From Allodiplogaster sudhausi (Eukaryota; Nematoda; Chromadorea; Rhabditida; Diplogasteridae): DNA of 64,000 bases. The notes under the pieces are model-generated. The model ran no database searches. It saw only the letters and a list, made by a program, of their open reading frames with translations, and was not told the origin of the DNA. This document shows, piece by piece, positions 1-11,271 of this stretch (positions within the stretch are counted from its first letter, which is position 1; each line of letters starts with the position of its first letter). Location: contig CALZFC010000293.1 of NCBI GenBank assembly GCA_945643635.1, positions 62,001-126,000 on the forward strand, in the 5' to 3' direction. The position numbers and the translations under genes were made by a program.

Positions 1-1218
1 AAATAATTCTTTCAAAAAATTATTGTTGTATTTAAAACAAATTTGCATTTCTAAAAGTTACAAATGGATATATACTCAAATTAAGCAATATAGCGGATCA
101 GTAATCGTGCTCCGCACCGGAATGAAATAAAGCGAATAGGAACAGAACAATATAAGTACGAATTAAAAATTGGAATTAGACATTTAAAAATTGATTCTTC
201 CGGGCCTAAATCGAAAACTGCGTGCCAGGCCGGGTCGGCCCAAAACATTCGTGGCCACTTGCATCCCTATTCAACCAAATAAATCCATACATCTTTGGGT
301 AGCACTTCTAATAATAGTGTGGAACTTCTAAAAATATTTTTATACGCAAAAAAATTTAAAAAAAAAATTTATCACCTTAAATGCCGTCCTGCTCGAGTGA
401 AGTCGTCGCTTTTCACGTGCGGCAACATCAGCGGCCAACTCGCAGACCTCCGCCGCATCTTCCATATACATACATCTGTGGCGTTCCCAAAACTTGACGC
501 TTCCCCTTCCTCCGCGGTTTTCGAGGTCCCCTGTACTCCCTGTCTATTCTCCCTCATATACTCTTCCTTAGCTTTCTCTCACCCTCTCTAGTTTTCTACC
601 TCTCCACTCACTTGTTCGCTATCCCTTCCCTCCCCCTGCCTCACTCTCCTTTCTCAAACCCCGGAAGTCTTCCGTTTCATTTTCACTCTCTTTTCTCCAA
701 CCCCGAAAGTCTTCCGTTTCATTTTTCGATCGGTCACGCGATCGTTAAAATGACATGGAGAAGTCCTTCCGTTTAATGGCCCCTTCAATTGAAGAAGCGC
801 AATCGCAGCCGTCCTGTTCCCAATAAAATAGCATCGAGAATCTGTCTTTGCACGCTGACGAAAATTGCATCTCCTATTGATCAAGAAAACAAACAGACAG
901 CCTCGGAATTAAAAAAAGGAAGAGAGAATGTTTCGTCATTTTTTTTGCCTCCGGCATGCATTTTTTAAATAATTATATGCTAGCACATTTAGAGATAGAA
1001 ATTTGCATTTTAAAACTATTAGGCCATTTACAAAAGCTAACTCCAGGATATTCACAACCGACAATTTGTGGTTAAAAAAAAGGTTATTTTAACAAATTAA
1101 AAACTACACAGACACAATAAGTTTTCATTTCTGTGCAAAGTACACAGAAATGAAAATTTATTTATGTGCTTCAGGGAAAACGATCACAGAAAATGAAAGA
1201 GAGATTTCAAAATGACAT
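1..1218. other. AT-rich non-coding stretch
   Basis: I see no convincing gene here. A GC-rich piece near 198-246 with GGCC/GGGCC words recalls the hairpin family at 11.27-11.70 kb. Around 657-740 a 42-bp unit containing AAGTCTTCCGTTTCATTTT is tandemly repeated about twice. Short open frames in both directions look like chance. Confidence 0.5.
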
Positions 1219-1298
1219 CACTCTGAAGTACTTGAAGCGAAATAGGATTTAAAAATATATAACTATGTACATATGTACATACTTAAATATATTACATA
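1219..1298 (+). repeat. Left arm of an inverted repeat pair flanking a gene
   Basis: About 80 bp beginning CACTCTGAAGTACTTGAAGC reappear inverted at 4148-4228 with about three mismatches. The arms lie ~100 bp upstream of the start and ~50 bp downstream of the stop of the gene at 1400-4100. They may be two opposed copies of a short element or the ends of one larger element. No target duplication was identified. Confidence 0.7.
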
Positions 1299-1399
1299 AA
1301 ATAGTCTTTCGAAGGGATTATTAGTATTAGGGATCACTTCAATTTCATAAAAGTTTTTGTTTTCTTCATACAGGTTTTCCCGAGAAAGGTCGCGGCGAC

Positions 1400-4100
1400 A
1401 TGCAGCTTCCACTTCTCTTCGGAATTATCCTCTTCGGATCGTTGGTTTTGCAGGTGTTTACTTTATGTTATTTTGTAAATTTTATAAAACGTGCAAGTTA
1501 GTTCCGTTTAGAAAATGCTATCAGTGAAATATATTCACGCCTTCTAATCGCTAACATTTCAGGTTCATACATTAATATTAATCTAATTTAAATAGAAAAT
1601 AGTTCGGAGATCAAGACCCATTTCAACGAAGTTATTTGTCCTCATCGGACTAATTCCGCATTCATAAATACAGCGATAACATTAGTTTCGCACAACACTT
1701 TGACACTGACGATCATATTTTAGCCAGAAACCTTTTTGAAAGATGCAGCGCATTGCGCATGCCATGCAAAATATTGCGCCTATGTAGCGCATTTCGCAAA
1801 TAGAAAAGAATTTATTTTCTCGTCAGTATTAACTTTTTTTTTGAGAAAAAAAGCTACCACTGTATTTATTAGTGGTGTTGAATTAGTTTAGTTTGAACAG
1901 AAAACTACATTGAAATGCATCATGATTGAAAATATTTAAATTTTCATGTTGATGGAGATATACATATCTCACGTAAGAAGATTATCATATCTTCCGTATC
2001 TGCACTAATCCCTTTACCTTTTTAAACCTTTGTTTACCCTTTTGAAAATACATCCCCCATCCTTATATTATCAAGTTGTATAATAAACATTACCTTCTCG
2101 CACCTCCACTTGTGTTCCTGCATTCAAGTGTTGCCTTAAAAACAACATAATAAAATTAATGTATTTTATTTATTTATTTTACGTCAGGACTCTTTGGAAT
2201 TACTAACGTTTGCAGGTGTGTGCTTCAATGGAAAACTGATAACGACAGCGACAGTACAAGAAGTGTCGTGGACGTTCAAACACTGCATTGACCGACAAAC
2301 CAGACACAGCAACGTCTCCAGCGCCGACCTGCGACCAGTGAGACTTCGTCTACACGGTACGCGCTCACTTATATCCTTAGGATTTTGCACCGTTTCTACC
2401 GGTTATAATGTCCCGAATCAGTTGTGCACATGAGCGATGTCAAGTTTTTACTAGATAGTTAGGCTAATTTCTGGTTTATCAAAAGTGCAAACATTTGCTC
2501 ACATTTACTTGATGTAAATGTTAAAAGTGTCATTTTTTGGAGCACTCGAACGAATCGGAGTCCGAAAAATTCTTTGTCGACATGCCCTTCAATGGCAAGC
2601 ACGGCTGCCCAATTAGGACTATATCAGCTTCGTTACGATGATGTCAGTACTCGGAGAGCAAAATACTGTTACTGATAACGTCTATAAAGTATGAATTATC
2701 CGTACTTTATATCCGTTAGCAGCAACGGATGCACTTTGAGCTTTTTTTTTATTTTCCATGAAACTTTATTCTTCCAGCGGTCAGAAATTCTTCATTCCGT
2801 CACCTGCAACCCAGCAAGTTCCGGCTTCGTCGACAGGAACAACAAGAATGTGAATAAACCCGTCGCTTGCTGTCCGTTTCTTGCCATTTTCGATTAAGAA
2901 GGACAATCTAATCAAGCAAGAACCTCATCCGGTATCATGATCTTAAAGAATGCGAAAGTTCACTCTGGTTATGTTCTTTTCTTTTGAAACTCTTTTTAGA
3001 AGTATTTTCAACAGATTTGTTATAATTTTCTAAGAAAAACTGCTAAAAAAAATCGTGCCAATTACACGCGCCTGCGCTCACAAGTTTAGCGTTTCTACGC
3101 ACTGTCCAAAAGGTTAGAATTTAATTAATTAAAAAAAACTAACGAAGGATTGATGCGATATTCTCAGCTAATAATGCGTTCGAGTGAAACAGTTAACTTC
3201 TTCTTTCAGAACACTTTTGCCAAGATGAGTATAAACCCATCTCCAGGTGCAAGTCAATGTGTTCGCCTGGCGATTTATTCATCAGTTATGTAAGTCAGCA
3301 TGTGCTAATCAGATTAGGCTTGATGAAGTATTACTATATTACTAAATGTAAGAAATCGGTTTTTTTAGTTTGAAAAAAGTAAGGCAACAAGGAGAAGGGA
3401 TGCTCTCCTACAGAAGCCGGGAACGACTTCCAATGAGATCGTTAATGAGCAGCCCGAAGATGTGTTCTGTGACTTGTCGCAAAAGTGGCAGCCATTCGGG
3501 AATTCCGAACCACTTTACTTCTCCGCGTGTGCTATGCCAAGTGGGTTAACTATTGTTATCGAAAGTCGAATGAACAGTTCTTGTCAGTCGAAATGTTGGC
3601 GAAGGCCCAGCCAGTCTTGGAAGTGTGCCCGTTTCTGGAAGATCTAGGCGGTGGCACGTTCTCCAACATTTGCTATAAGTCTATTGTGGACGATTATGGC
3701 GATCAAATCATATTTGCTGTATGTCTCGAAGGCATGATTGCGAGCGTCAGTCTTCTTTCATATCAAGTGATGGGAATATATTACGAAAAACAGCTACATA
3801 TACATATGTACCATAAATCTGTAAGTCCTTCACATATGCACGTCTACAGCGATGTTACCTGATGAAGGCAAAGTGTTTTGTTTAATCGTTAGCAAGGCTC
3901 TTAACCAACAAATACATACATCGAGGACTTAACAGGCCAATTCTGACACGTCAAGCGGGACCATTTCTTCCTTCGTCTTCTGCGACAGCGCCTACGAGGA
4001 GTGGCAAACCTATTATAGTAGGGTCAATAATATCGGGAAGGTTGGAGACATATCATCATCCTTTTTTCGTAGAATTCGATTCATTCAAACTCTAAACTAA
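1400..4100 (+). CDS. Secreted Cys-rich protein, multi-exon, possibly frame-broken
   Basis: Exon 1 (1400-1453) encodes an 18-residue hydrophobic signal-peptide-like start, MQLPLLFGIILFGSLVLQ, then a GT donor. Supported downstream exons are 3210-3289 (acceptor TTTCAG, donor GTAAGT, Cys-rich), 3369-3718 (acceptor TTTTTTAG, donor GTATGT) and 3936-4100 (stop TAA 4098-4100); their phases join. Candidate exons at about 2216-2356, 2540-2640 and 2778-2897 carry Cys-containing open frames, but I could not join them with certainty. Within 3369-3718 the convincing frame changes near 3528, from one containing FCDLSQKWQPFG to one containing CYAKWVNYCYRKSNEQF. This is a frameshift, a sequencing error or an unrecognised splice. 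FCD...W recurs in the last exon, suggesting a repeated module. I do not recognise the family. The next gene, at 4472, is convergent. Confidence 0.5.
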
Positions 4101-4147
4101 TAACGTAATGGTACAGAGAATTTTAAAAAGTATGTATTTAATAATGT

Positions 4148-4228
4148 ATATGTAATATATATAAGTATGTACAAATGTACATTGTTATATATTTTTAAAT
4201 CCTATTTCGCTTCAAGTACTTCAGAGTG
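4148..4228 (-). repeat. Right arm of the inverted repeat pair
   Basis: Reverse complement of 1219-1298 with about three mismatches, ending CTTCAGAGTG at 4228. It starts 48 bp after the stop codon of the plus-strand gene. Confidence 0.7.
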
Positions 4229-4471
4229 TATGTTTGTAACAAAATAGCCGTTTGAAGGAGGACGATCACCGAAACTAACAATTATACATTCGCTGGGGTC
4301 GCACATGGCCAGATGCATGAAAACGGCACGCGCAAGTGAGAGCGCTAAGGGCTGTGGCAATTTGAAATCTTACAAAAATTTACTCAAAGATCGCGCTCCT
4401 TTAAGCTTTGGCCATTGTGGCTCTTGTCAAGATAATGAACAAGGACAGCACGAGAGTATGAAAGGGGACAA

Positions 4472-5450
4472 CTAGCCCTTGCAGTTTCTGCCCGTCCAGC
4501 CGGCCGGGCAGTTGCATTGCATGCCCCACGAGTTGACGCTCGCGTTCGTGACGCAATCGTAGGCGCCACAGTAGTCAGCATGCATGACGCATGGGTCCGT
4601 CGAGAGGGCTATGGGCGGGAAATTTGAATGATTATATTTTGGCACTTAAATCTTTTTCTCACATGCATTGTGAAAAGGTAGAGTAAAACGTTCAGGCGAA
4701 CAATGAACCTGCAGACGTGCAGTTGGGGCCATTGTAGCCTGCGGCGCCTGTGCACATGTAACTTCCTGTTTACAAGAAAAAAAAACAACTATGAGATCCA
4801 ATATTTTGCTTTATACTTAGATTTATATTATTTTTAATTTCTTTTTTTCCTGTCAGGTATTTTTAGGGAATAAGAAGAAAGGCAAAAACAATATTACGAT
4901 TCATATTAAATAGTATGAAAGTGCCTCACCGGTCGGTATGCTCTTGCACACTTGACTGCCATCATTGCGACAGGGAGCTGAAGCGCAGTAGTCGAGGCCG
5001 AGATCTGAATGGGAGGGTTGTTAAGAGAAACAAAAAAAAACCGCTTCCCAAAGAACAAAGTTCATGAGCGAAATGTCGCATGTCATATGACCACAAATAA
5101 ATAAAATAAAAAATGTTTAAGGAGTTCGATCACAGAAAAATTATGAATGTGTAATTTCAAAATGCCGCGCCACTTTGCATTCACTTTCGCTCATGCTATC
5201 TTCACGCAGCGTGTTTGCATGACCGAAATGAGAGAGTGCCTACTCTCCCAGGGTAGACGCGGTAATTTGTCTTCATACCTTCTTCGCAGTATGGGCCAGT
5301 GAAGCCATTTTGGCATAAGCACGCGCCAGCCGCGCACTCCATTGGCGACGTGACAACGAGTTCCTGGCAATGCGTGGAAGACGGAATTAGCGAGAGCACA
5401 TTTCTTCCACAACAAAGCATAGCAGAAACAACTAATGATTTCGGTGTCAC
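4472..5450 (-). CDS. EGF-like repeat protein, 3' exons only
   Basis: Four minus-strand exons join in consistent phase: about 5450-5279, 5004-4930, 4765-4709 and 4608-4472 (stop TAG 4472-4474). Exon junctions are all phase 1, typical of EGF modules. Three EGF-like domains are visible with C-x-C-...-G-x-C endings: CLCQNGFTGPYC in the first, a second split over two exons (CASAPC... then MCTGAAGYNGPNC), and a terminal one ending CNCPAGWTGRNCKG-stop. EGF domains are disulfide-bonded extracellular modules, so the product is probably secreted or a surface protein. The 5' end is missing. Only 66 bp upstream of the most 5' exon visible is the TTAA junction of the large transposable element at 5520, so upstream exons may lie beyond it or be lost. 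A small signal-peptide-like ORF at 12146-11991 on the same strand is a possible but unproven first exon. Confidence 0.75.
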
Positions 5451-5515
5451 AAGTCAGCCAAAAAAATCTATTTTGAATTCGCGCCTTTTTGCCTGAGACA
5501 CAACGGAAAATAGAT

Positions 5516-5519
5516 TTAA
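5516..5519. other. TTAA target site, left
   Basis: TTAA lies immediately outside the left terminus GAGAGCCTCTC and is matched by TTAA at 10722-10725 outside the right terminus. TTAA duplications are typical of the piggyBac and Kolobok superfamilies. Because TTAA is palindromic and short, it could also be read as part of the repeat. Confidence 0.6.
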
Positions 5520-6498
5520 GAGAGCCTCTCAGTAGGACTCAATCATGGCCTGCCCTGGGAATTTTTTATTTTTAAAAAACATGGAAATCACATATCTTAT
5601 ACAACTCGACGAGCTCTTTAAAATGAGCATAAAATCAGTTCTGTATGTTTTTTTCCCTATGAACTGCGTTACCGTAACCCTGAAAATTCATCCGACTGTA
5701 ACTCCTTTAAAAGTTTGTTTTAAAAAGTTATGAAGATACCGTTCGGTAGTTTTTTATAAGCCCAAAATTTCATCTGGAGAAGTTTTTTTGTGAAAAAATT
5801 TTTTTTACCAAAATAATTGACCTCAAACTTTTTGACGAGTCATATTGAACCTTTATGGTCATTTCTACACCTCGGCTCCCTGTTCAGAAGAAAGAGCATA
5901 AAATTTGCTACAAAATAAGATCCTTTCAAAAGAAATTCGCGCGTACCAACTTTTTCTATATCTTAGGAAACGCGCGCAACGGGGGGTGAGCGTTCACTTA
6001 GGAGGGGGGGGGGGGGGGGGGGGGGGGTGAGGAGTCGGAAATAGTTCGACCCACATTTCTGCCGCGGATAACGTTTTCGCGCAATCACAGATATTATTCG
6101 GTAGCTCTTTGCATGCCCTTTCAATTTCATTCAAAGAAGTGTTTTGTGAAAGCTGTTTTTGGCCAAAAATAATCACCTCAAACTTTTTAACGAGTCATAT
6201 TGAATCCCTACGGTCATTTCTACACCTTGGCTCCCTGGTCAGAAGAAAGAGCATAAAATTTGCTACAAATTAAGATCCTTTCAAAAGAAATTCGAGCGTA
6301 CCAACTTTTGCTATATCTTAGGAAACGCGCGTAACGGGGGTCGAGCGTTCACTTAGGAAGGGGGGGGGGGGGTGAGGAGTCGGAAATGCATAGATCCACA
6401 CTCCTCGTCCGCGGCAAACGTTTTCGCGCCATCACGTTCATCCCGTTCCTTGACCATTTACATTTTATATCATTTATCTGACTTGCACAGAGCAGGGA
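5520..6498 (+). repeat. Left terminal inverted repeat
   Basis: 979 bp, inverted copy of 9752-10721. It contains two tandem subrepeats (about 5805-6090 and 6150-6420), each with GTACCAACTTTT, a CTTAGGAAACGCGCG core, a long G tract (6003-6027 and 6361-6372) and GTGAGGAGTCGGAAAT. The G-tract lengths differ from the C tracts of the right arm. No gene is seen. Confidence 0.85.
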
Positions 6499-6935
6499 AA
6501 ATATCACAAAAATCTATTAGATCACAAGATCGAGCACGAGCATTGCTATAAGTTGAGTAACTTTCCAAATTAATTTCTACGAATTTTTTCAATTCTACAA
6601 GACACGTGCTGAACTGCCTTCATGTTTGGGTTTGAGCAGATGCAATGTGCTAAAAGATATTGCATAATAAGGTGCAACATGCATTTCTCATTCATTTCTC
6701 TTTGAGTATAATTGAATGCAATAGTTGCATAATAATCTGTATGGCAATTAGAACTGAATGATGTACAGATTCTTGCAATGAGCTGACAATGAGGTCAAGT
6801 AGGCAGATTTTTATTGGCATGTAGAAAATGGAAAATCTTTTGTACGACGATGGATAGTGAAAATAATATTATGCAAGCAAGTCGTCAGAAAATCAAAATA
6901 AAAGAAAAAAAATTATTCCATGCCGCCAGACAACT

Positions 6936-9315
6936 TCATTTATGTTCGTCATGTTCATGGTGACTGGACTCGCCTTCTCTATTGTAGTAAAATCGCTTTG
7001 GATCAGGAGCATCATCTTCCTCGTGTATGTCGCCCTCAAACTGGTCGCGCAGCTCATCAAAGTCGTTTCCAAACATTGGCTCTGACTTATATTCTTCTTC
7101 TATCTCTCCCTCTCCTTCGAACAGTTCATCAAGAGCATCGGTTTCTTCATCAGCGAGAGTAGGTGCTATTGTTGTTGCATAGTCTTCAATCGAATTTGCA
7201 TTTCTTTTCTTTGACGCGAGATTGCTGAACATGCTGGCGATCTGCTGATAGTTGAGCAGCTCAGAAGGAGAAAACCTGAGATTCCCTTCATGGTTAACTT
7301 CGACTCGCATTTTCTTCTCGAGTTGACGTGGATCTTGCTTCCTACCGCTCCTTAGACCGTCGTTGAAAGCGTCTATGACATAGTCCTTAGAACTCTTTGG
7401 AAGTCGCGCTGAGGTCTTACGTTTCCGAACTGCCCAGCCTTGTTGTAGGCGTAGCCCGGAGTCTGTTACAGCGGCAACAGATAGGACAGCATCAGCAACT
7501 TCGCTGTAAGCCGGGTTCGGAAGCACGCTTTCAAGGCACTGCCCATACTGCCTGAGCGCATAATCACGAATGTTAATCTCTCGGAGACAAGCTTGTGTTT
7601 GTCGAGAAGAACGTGTTTTTCAAGGTTTGAAGAGTGAAGAAACTCGGAGGTACAGGACTCCTCAGGGCACCTATAAAGATGAACACTACTCCCGCATGAT
7701 TCGGTTGTCGGCACATCGGACACCACTGCATCTTCTGGAGCATCACATCCATCTTCTTCTTCTGCCTCTTGAAGATGACATTCTTCTTTCTCGCTCTGTC
7801 GTTTTCGTGATCCAATTTCAGCCCAGAAGACGCAGTCGGTCTTCGTATGCACGCATCCTCCTGATGATTCTTGCTCATACTCCCCCAGATTGTGCGTGAC
7901 CGATTCGTAACCTATCATCTTCCCTGAGCCAATCGTTGAATACCGATAGACTTTGAAATAAGAATCGTGAAAGATGAAGGAGTTATAATTCCGGATTCCT
8001 GCTATCTTTGATTTAGAATTAGCTCCATTGATGATATTTCCAGTGAATACCGAGACTCCGCGAAGCTGCTTGCCGTGTGTAATCCCGTCCAGAATTTCTT
8101 GAGGAGTAGTTACGTCGTTGCCTTTATCGGTGAAGTCACGAAGTTTCCGTTTGGCAAGTGCACTCATTCGGTCGCAAGGCCCTTTCCCTGCTTGAGCTTC
8201 GGAGAAGAAGTAGCCAGAGATCCTCACTCCAGAGATGCGGGAAATTTCTTTCATACTTCCTATCGTGGATGCAGCTTTGTAGCAACCTGAATAAAAAAAC
8301 GCAACTGTTTTCCATACTTGTACTCATTCTTTTTAGCTGTCAACCTGCTTGGTCGCTCCGTAGAGTGACGTGAGTGATTCCAACTGCAGATAAGATGTGC
8401 AGTGTGTGGTTTACAATTGCCGTGACCGCCACAGTATCCTGAGAATGTAATTTTTTCTTCGTTTACTAGCATACATTATGCAATAATTGTACTCACCTGC
8501 ATTTCGCTGCCCAGAACATGGTACATCGTGTGCTGCACGTAATCACCATTTCTTCGGACTAGTATGTGGGAAATATGCCAGGAAAATCCTCTTTTTCCGA
8601 AAAAATCAGTGGTTTTTTCTCTTGAATACATTGGTAGCAATTTCATTGCCCAATCGAGCGTAATGAGGGCGTGATTATCACGAAGTTCTTGGACAATCTT
8701 GGTTCGATCTCGTTCGCTCGCGGCGGTTCTCAATTGATGCCTCTTTAGTTCGTTTATGCCGTTGTTTATGCGGTAGATGTCATTGAGGTGTCGCTCCATA
8801 TTTTGATGTTTTGCCTTCATAGCAAGCCCTCCAGTCCTTTTCGCTGCTACATCTGTTGATGTCACCAGTTCAATGACCGTCTGTTGTAAATCTCCCAGGA
8901 CGATTTGCAGCGATTCACACCTGATGATGAGGTTAATGGCGTGAAATAAATAAGGTGTGAAAAGACTATACCGTTCTCACAGCATATCATGTTGGTGCAA
9001 GTTTTCTTCCTCATCGCTGAAACATTCTTCTGAGAATGCGGTATCAACCGGGTCGCTTAAAGCGTGTTTGATGCAGTGATCAGCAACTCGCGAGGCCGGT
9101 TTTATGTGAACCTACATACATATAACCTATATTAGAAACAAGGTATTTAAAAAAAACTTAAAATAATGGACCTTGTAATCCGTTCTGAGGTATTGCTTTC
9201 CCTCCAAAAGTCTCCTCTTCAGTGTGGAGTGCCAGCTCATGTCTATATCTTCACTTTGAAGCAGATCGTCTAATATGGCAAGGGCATCATCCACACCCTT
9301 AATATATGTTGTCAT
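6936..9315 (-). pseudogene. Transposase-like protein with C2H2 finger, one frameshift
   Basis: Five exons join in phase: 9315-9172, 9111-8981, 8920-8497, 8438-8345, and 8286 to the stop at 6936. The third exon ends the early part with LDWAMKLLP and GKRGFSWHIS. The exon 4/5 junction creates LRSDQAGCY, followed by SEAQAGKGPCDR. These blocks, with conserved Asp and a Cys/His finger (YRCPEESC... SSNLEKH...DKH), resemble proteins I recall from transposon-rich invertebrate genomes (cnidarians, molluscs) that are annotated only as C2H2-type hypothetical proteins. Their C-terminal GW-x(n)-KDY-x(n)-GRK and LLNYQQIASMFSNLA segments are also present here. I infer an RNase H-like catalytic role from the spaced Asp residues; this is not demonstrated. 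In the last exon the frame shifts by one base near 7572-7590, between the finger and the C-terminal region, so this copy is probably inactive unless it is a sequence error. The C-terminus is acidic. Confidence 0.7.
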
Positions 9316-9751
9316 GAGTGTTCATAGTGTGCTATATGTTTGAAAAATTCGCTTGATGATGCTAACTTCCATAGCTTCGGCGACGAAAAAATCTAATTAT
9401 GTAATTATTTCATCCGAATATAGGCAAAAGTAGCGACCTCTCGAATGAGAAACGCGTGTTGCATTTTATTATGCATCTTTGAACAAATTGCATCTGCTCA
9501 AACCATATCGCGGAAAACATATCGCCCAAAAACCTCATGAGAAGTTGCATAACTTCGTGGGAATAAAATATTTTGAAAGTAACTCACTTTTTAGCAAATT
9601 TCGTCATCGTACTTGTAGTCGAAGAAAAAGCTGTGGAAAGTGAAATAGAGTAGTATAAGGACTGGCTGAAACATTTGAGCTTGTTTATACAGGTCAAAAT
9701 CAAATTTACAGAAAAAAGATCCTTCAGAAATAATAAATTGTAAGAACTTTG

Positions 9752-10721
9752 TCCCTGCTCTGTGCAAGTCAGATAAATGATATAAAATGTAAATGGTCAA
9801 GGAACGGGATGAACGTGATGGCGCGAAAACGTTTGCCGCGGACGAGGAGTGTGGATCTATGCATTTCCGACTCCTCACCCCCCCCCCCCCCTCCTAAGTG
9901 AACGCTCGACCCCCGTTACGCGCGTTTCCTAAGATATAGCAAAAGTTGGTACGCTCGAATTTCTTTTGAAAGGATCTTAATTTGTAGCAAATTTTATGCT
10001 CTTTCTTCTGACCAGGGAGCCAAGGTGTAGAAATGACCGTAGGGATTCAATATGACTCGTTAAAAAGTTTGAGGTGATTATTTTTGGCCAAAAACAGCTT
10101 TCACAAAACACTTCTTTGAATGAAATTGAAAGGGCATGCAAAGAGCTACCGAATAATATCTGTGATTGCGCGAAAACGTTATCCGCGGCAGAAATGTGGG
10201 TCGAACTATTTCCGACTCCTCACCCCCCCCCCCCTCCTAATTGAACGCTCACCCCCCGTTGCGCGCGTTTCCTAAGATATAGAAAAAGTTGGTCTTATTT
10301 TTGAAAGGATCTTATTTTGTAGCAAATTTTATGCTCTTTCTTCTGAACAGGGAGCCGAGGTGTAGAAATGACCATAAAGGTTCAATATGACTCGTCAAAA
10401 AGTTTGAGGTCAATTATTTTGGTCAAAAAAACTTTTTCACAAAAAACTTCTCCAGATTAAATTTTGGGCTTATAAAAAACTACCGAACGGTATCTTCATA
10501 ACTTTTTAAAACAAACGTTTAAAGGAGTTACAGTCGGATGAATTTTCAGGGTTACGGTAACGTAGTTCATAGGGAAAAAAACATACAGAACTGATTTTAT
10601 GCTCATTTTAAAGAGCTCGTCGAGTTGTATAAGATATGTGATTTCCATGTTTTTTAAAAATAAAAAAATTCCCAGGGCAGGGCTTGATACATCGGTGGTC
10701 GAGTCTTACGGAGAGGCTCTC
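9752..10721 (-). repeat. Right terminal inverted repeat
   Basis: 970 bp, reverse complement of 5520-6498. It carries the same two internal subrepeats with C tracts at 9878-9890 and 10224-10235. It differs from the left arm by substitutions near the tip (about 10685-10705), so the arms have diverged since insertion. Confidence 0.85.
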
Positions 10722-10725
10722 TTAA
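10722..10725. other. TTAA target site, right
   Basis: TTAA directly after the right terminus, matching 5516-5519. Confidence 0.6.
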
Positions 10726-11271
10726 AGGAGCTAGAAACTCAATTTTTTCGATGTGTAGGTGATGCAAGCAATGGACTTGGACTGCTTAAACTAAAACAAT
10801 TTCAAAACATGAACGTCAAAAAATTTTTAATGAGCGAGAAATTTACATTTGAAAAATTAACCCTGACGCAGGGAATGAATAGCCTATTTGAACTCGCGCT
10901 CGAGAGCCGTGTCCTTCTTTATGGTTGGTTGTACCAATTCACAATTAACTATTCCACGGATCAAGTTCAGTTGCCGCGAATAATAATTTTTTCAAGTGAA
11001 ATTTCTATGCATTCGTTTCCAATGCATAGTTGTTTCATTTCTGTTTTGTTCTCAGATATAGTTTAATGCTCAACTGATCTTGTCGCAATTTATGTTCTAA
11101 ACGAAGCGGTTAGTTTCCACTCAAATTAGAAACAAGTGTTCATATAAGATCGTGATAACGACAACGGGCCTCTTATGAGAGGCTGGTCGGACAAGAGTCC
11201 AGGAATACACCTACATCCATGCATCACATTATCACTTACCCTCTGACCTTCAAGCTGTTATTAATTAAGAC
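10726..11271. other. Unassigned sequence with one long open frame
   Basis: A plus-strand open frame runs from the transposon arm through to 11066. The part outside the transposon (about 110 codons) has ordinary amino-acid composition but no family I recognise and no clear splice sites. It may be a remnant of a host exon or chance. Confidence 0.25.

Larger units (their letters stand above)
5520..10721 (-). mobile_element. 5.2-kb DNA transposon with ~0.97-kb terminal inverted repeats
   Basis: The ends are GAGAGCCTCTC (5520-5530) and its reverse complement (10711-10721), each flanked by TTAA. The arms, 5520-6498 and 9752-10721, are inverted copies differing by small indels, substitutions and poly-G/poly-C length. 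A further internal inverted similarity occurs at about 6630-6705 versus 9445-9515. Between the arms is one multi-exon gene on the minus strand (9315 to 6936) that looks like a transposase. The TTAA flanks suggest a cut-and-paste element. The gene does not resemble the piggyBac transposase as I know it, so I leave the superfamily open. The element interrupts or abuts the EGF-repeat gene. Confidence 0.85.

Noticed and set aside
6936..9315. Assignment of the transposase to piggyBac because of TTAA
   Set aside because: The visible motifs do not match the piggyBac DDE domain as I know it; TTAA alone is not sufficient.
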